A stretch of 64,000 bases of DNA, taken from NCBI RefSeq assembly GCF_013450155.1, contig NZ_JACCKD010000002.1:796531-860530 (forward strand). Direction: 5' to 3'. Both the position numbers and the translations under genes were made by a program. This DNA is from Haloechinothrix aidingensis (GTDB taxonomy: Bacteria; Actinomycetota; Actinomycetes; Mycobacteriales; Pseudonocardiaceae). Below the pieces are notes generated by a model. That model was not told the origin of the DNA and ran no database searches. It saw only the letters and a program-made list of their open reading frames with translations. This document shows, piece after piece, positions 62,857 to 64,000 of the stretch (its first letter is position 1; each line of letters begins with the position of its first letter).

Positions 62857-62929
62857 GCCCTCGTAGCTCAGGGGATAGAGCAACCGCCTCCTAAGCGGTA
62901 GGTCGCAGGTTCGAATCCTGCCGAGGGCG
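62857..62929 (+). tRNA. tRNA-Arg(CCT)
   Basis: A 73-nt cloverleaf with acceptor GCCCTCG/CGAGGGC, anticodon loop CTCCTAA (anticodon CCT) and T-arm GGTTCGAATCC. An integrase gene begins 91 bp downstream, so its 3' end is the probable attachment site. Confidence 0.95.
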
Positions 62930-63007
62930 CCCATCTGACCAGCAATGACAGGTGCGCCCGAGCGCGCTCCGCCCGGTTCGTGGAATCAAACGTGGTGCGA
63001 GGTCCCG

Positions 63008-63013
63008 TATACT
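63008..63013 (+). promoter_or_regulatory. -10 element TATACT, leaderless start of the integrase gene
   Basis: TATACT is 6 bp before the ATG at 63020 and no ribosome site is present. Confidence 0.5.
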
Positions 63014-63019
63014 CGCACC

Positions 63020-64000
63020 ATGGCGCGGGCCAAGGACTCGAATCAGCGAGCGCGCGGATCGGTAGAGACACTGCCGAGCGGTGCGCTCCGCGCCAAGGTG
63101 TATGCGGGCATCGACCCGATCTCGGGGAAGCGTCACTACCTCACACGGACCGTGCCTGCCGGGCCGGACGCCGAAGACGAGGTCGCGAAGGCGCTCACCA
63201 GCCTCCAAAACGACGTCGACGAGCAACGGAACCCGCGTACCAAGGCGACGGTCAGCCAACTGCTGGACAGGTACCTGAACGTCACCAACGTCGACCCCGC
63301 CACGATGCGCGGCTTTATGGGCTACTACAAAGGCCACATCAAGCCGCTGCTCGGCGATACTCAGGTGGGCAAGATCGACGCGCACGTGCTCGATTCGTTC
63401 TACGCGGAGCTACGCCGATGCCGATTCCACTGCGACGGCAGGAAACGGGTGGACCACTGGACCGGAAAGCGCCACGAGTGCAAGCCTCTTGCCCAGTCGA
63501 CGATCCGGCGAATTCACTTCCTGCTCAGTGGCGCGTTCAAGCGCGCCATGCGCTGGGGCTGGATCACCAGCAATCCCGCGACCACCGCAGAGCCGCCACC
63601 AGAGCCTCAGCCGAACCCACAACCACCAACTCCGCAGGAAGCCGCACGGATCCTTACCGAGGCCGGAGACGATCCGGACTGGGCCACGCTGATCTGGCTC
63701 GCGATGACCACCGGTGCACGTCGCGGTGAGCTGTGCGCGCTGCACTGGCGCAACGTAGACCTGACCACTGACACGATCTCCGTACAACGGAGCATCGACC
63801 AGGACGGAGCGGAGATCAGGGAAAAGGACACCAAGTCTCACCAGCATCGGCGGATCGCGCTCGACCCGGCAACCACGGTGGTCATGACCGAGCACAAGAC
63901 GCGGTGCGAGGAACGCGCGACCACTCTCGGCGTAACGCTGGACCCGGACGGGTATGTGTTCTCGCTCGACCCGGATGGCAGCACCCCGATGAAACCGGAC
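63020..64000 (+). CDS. int: Tyrosine recombinase / integrase (partial, runs off the window)
   Basis: At least 327 aa in an uninterrupted frame from the ATG at 63020 to the window end. The N-terminal AP2-like arm-binding segment (GSVETLPSGALRAKVYAGID) is followed by a SAM-like core-binding domain (LLDRYLNVTNVDPATMRGFM) and the start of the catalytic domain with TTGARRGELCALHW, where the first catalytic Arg lies, and later DTKSHQHRRIALD. The Tyr lies beyond the window. Close match in layout to integrases of actinomycete integrative elements that use tRNA genes. Confidence 0.92.
   Translation, partial: MARAKDSNQRARGSVETLPSGALRAKVYAGIDPISGKRHYLTRTVPAGPDAEDEVAKALTSLQNDVDEQRNPRTKATVSQLLDRYLNVTNVDPATMRGFMGYYKGHIKPLLGDTQVGKIDAHVLDSFYAELRRCRFHCDGRKRVDHWTGKRHECKPLAQSTIRRIHFLLSGAFKRAMRWGWITSNPATTAEPPPEPQPNPQPPTPQEAARILTEAGDDPDWATLIWLAMTTGARRGELCALHWRNVDLTTDTISVQRSIDQDGAEIREKDTKSHQHRRIALDPATTVVMTEHKTRCEERATTLGVTLDPDGYVFSLDPDGSTPMKPD

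Noticed and set aside
62746-62934. Minus-strand frame across tRNA-Arg with GRIRTCDLPLRRR-like start
   Set aside because: A well-known false protein created by reading the complement of a tRNA gene.

Overview
The window is high-GC DNA (roughly 65-72% in the core parts) of an actinomycete. Two things point to a mycolata or Pseudonocardiales-type bacterium. The first is a complete yrbEAB-mceABCDEF lipid importer operon. The second is a block (about 51.7-62.7 kb) whose gene content and order follow the Mycobacterium tuberculosis Rv0981-Rv0996 neighbourhood (mprA, mprB, pepD, moaB2, ruc/fmdB, 5-FTHF cyclo-ligase, galU, moeA/glp, rimJ, sepX/glpR). Genus cannot be fixed from the sequence alone.

Layout. 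(1) 1-11.7 kb: the start of an ECF sigma factor, an L,D-transpeptidase, an acidic secreted protein, a class-2 lipase, a fused HyuA-HyuB hydantoinase/5-oxoprolinase, a 49-aa membrane protein, a secretory LIP-type lipase, and a PucR/RsbRD-type regulator. (2) 11.7-34 kb: a cell-envelope and lipid region. It holds secreted or lipoprotein genes, a DUF6801 protein with two almost identical 312-bp Ig-like repeats, the eight-gene Mce operon headed by a secreted protein, an SRPBCC-FadD fusion, a UGT-type glycosyltransferase behind a short coupled leader ORF, a second PucR paralogue, an HTTM/DUF5819 pair and a second DUF6801 protein. (3) 34.3-51.5 kb: an accessory region. Its first part is a tightly coupled three-gene operon: an NrtR-like Nudix regulator, a nucleosidase/phosphorylase-fold enzyme and a four-helix membrane protein with a PH-like tail. 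The last two carry the same short homotypic motif. Then come a frameshifted helD, a truncated HTH gene, and a lower-GC four-gene cassette (HEPN-like, two PD-(D/E)xK-like proteins, DUF5677). After these lie a thymidylate-kinase-like fragment, an EamA exporter, an Rrf2/MFS pair, AraC-family debris and an IS481-family element abutting tRNA-Ala(CGC). (4) 51.7-62.7 kb: the conserved core block, including the envelope-stress system MprA/MprB with PepD and a perfect CIRCE operator in front of the Ruc-type FmdB gene. (5) 62.86 kb to the end: tRNA-Arg(CCT) with a tyrosine integrase just downstream, probably the left end of an integrated element.

How the parts fit. The Mce operon, FadD fusion, lipases and secreted beta-rich proteins suggest a locus for taking up and activating lipids at the cell envelope. 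The two best candidates for undescribed systems are both in the accessory region. One is the NrtR-nucleosidase-membrane protein operon at 34.27-38.21 kb, a possible nucleotide/NAD-linked effector pair that signals through a shared amyloid-like motif. The other is the HEPN/nuclease/nuclease/DUF5677 cassette at 41.28-45.84 kb, a possible defence cassette. Both interpretations are inferences from sequence; no database search was possible.
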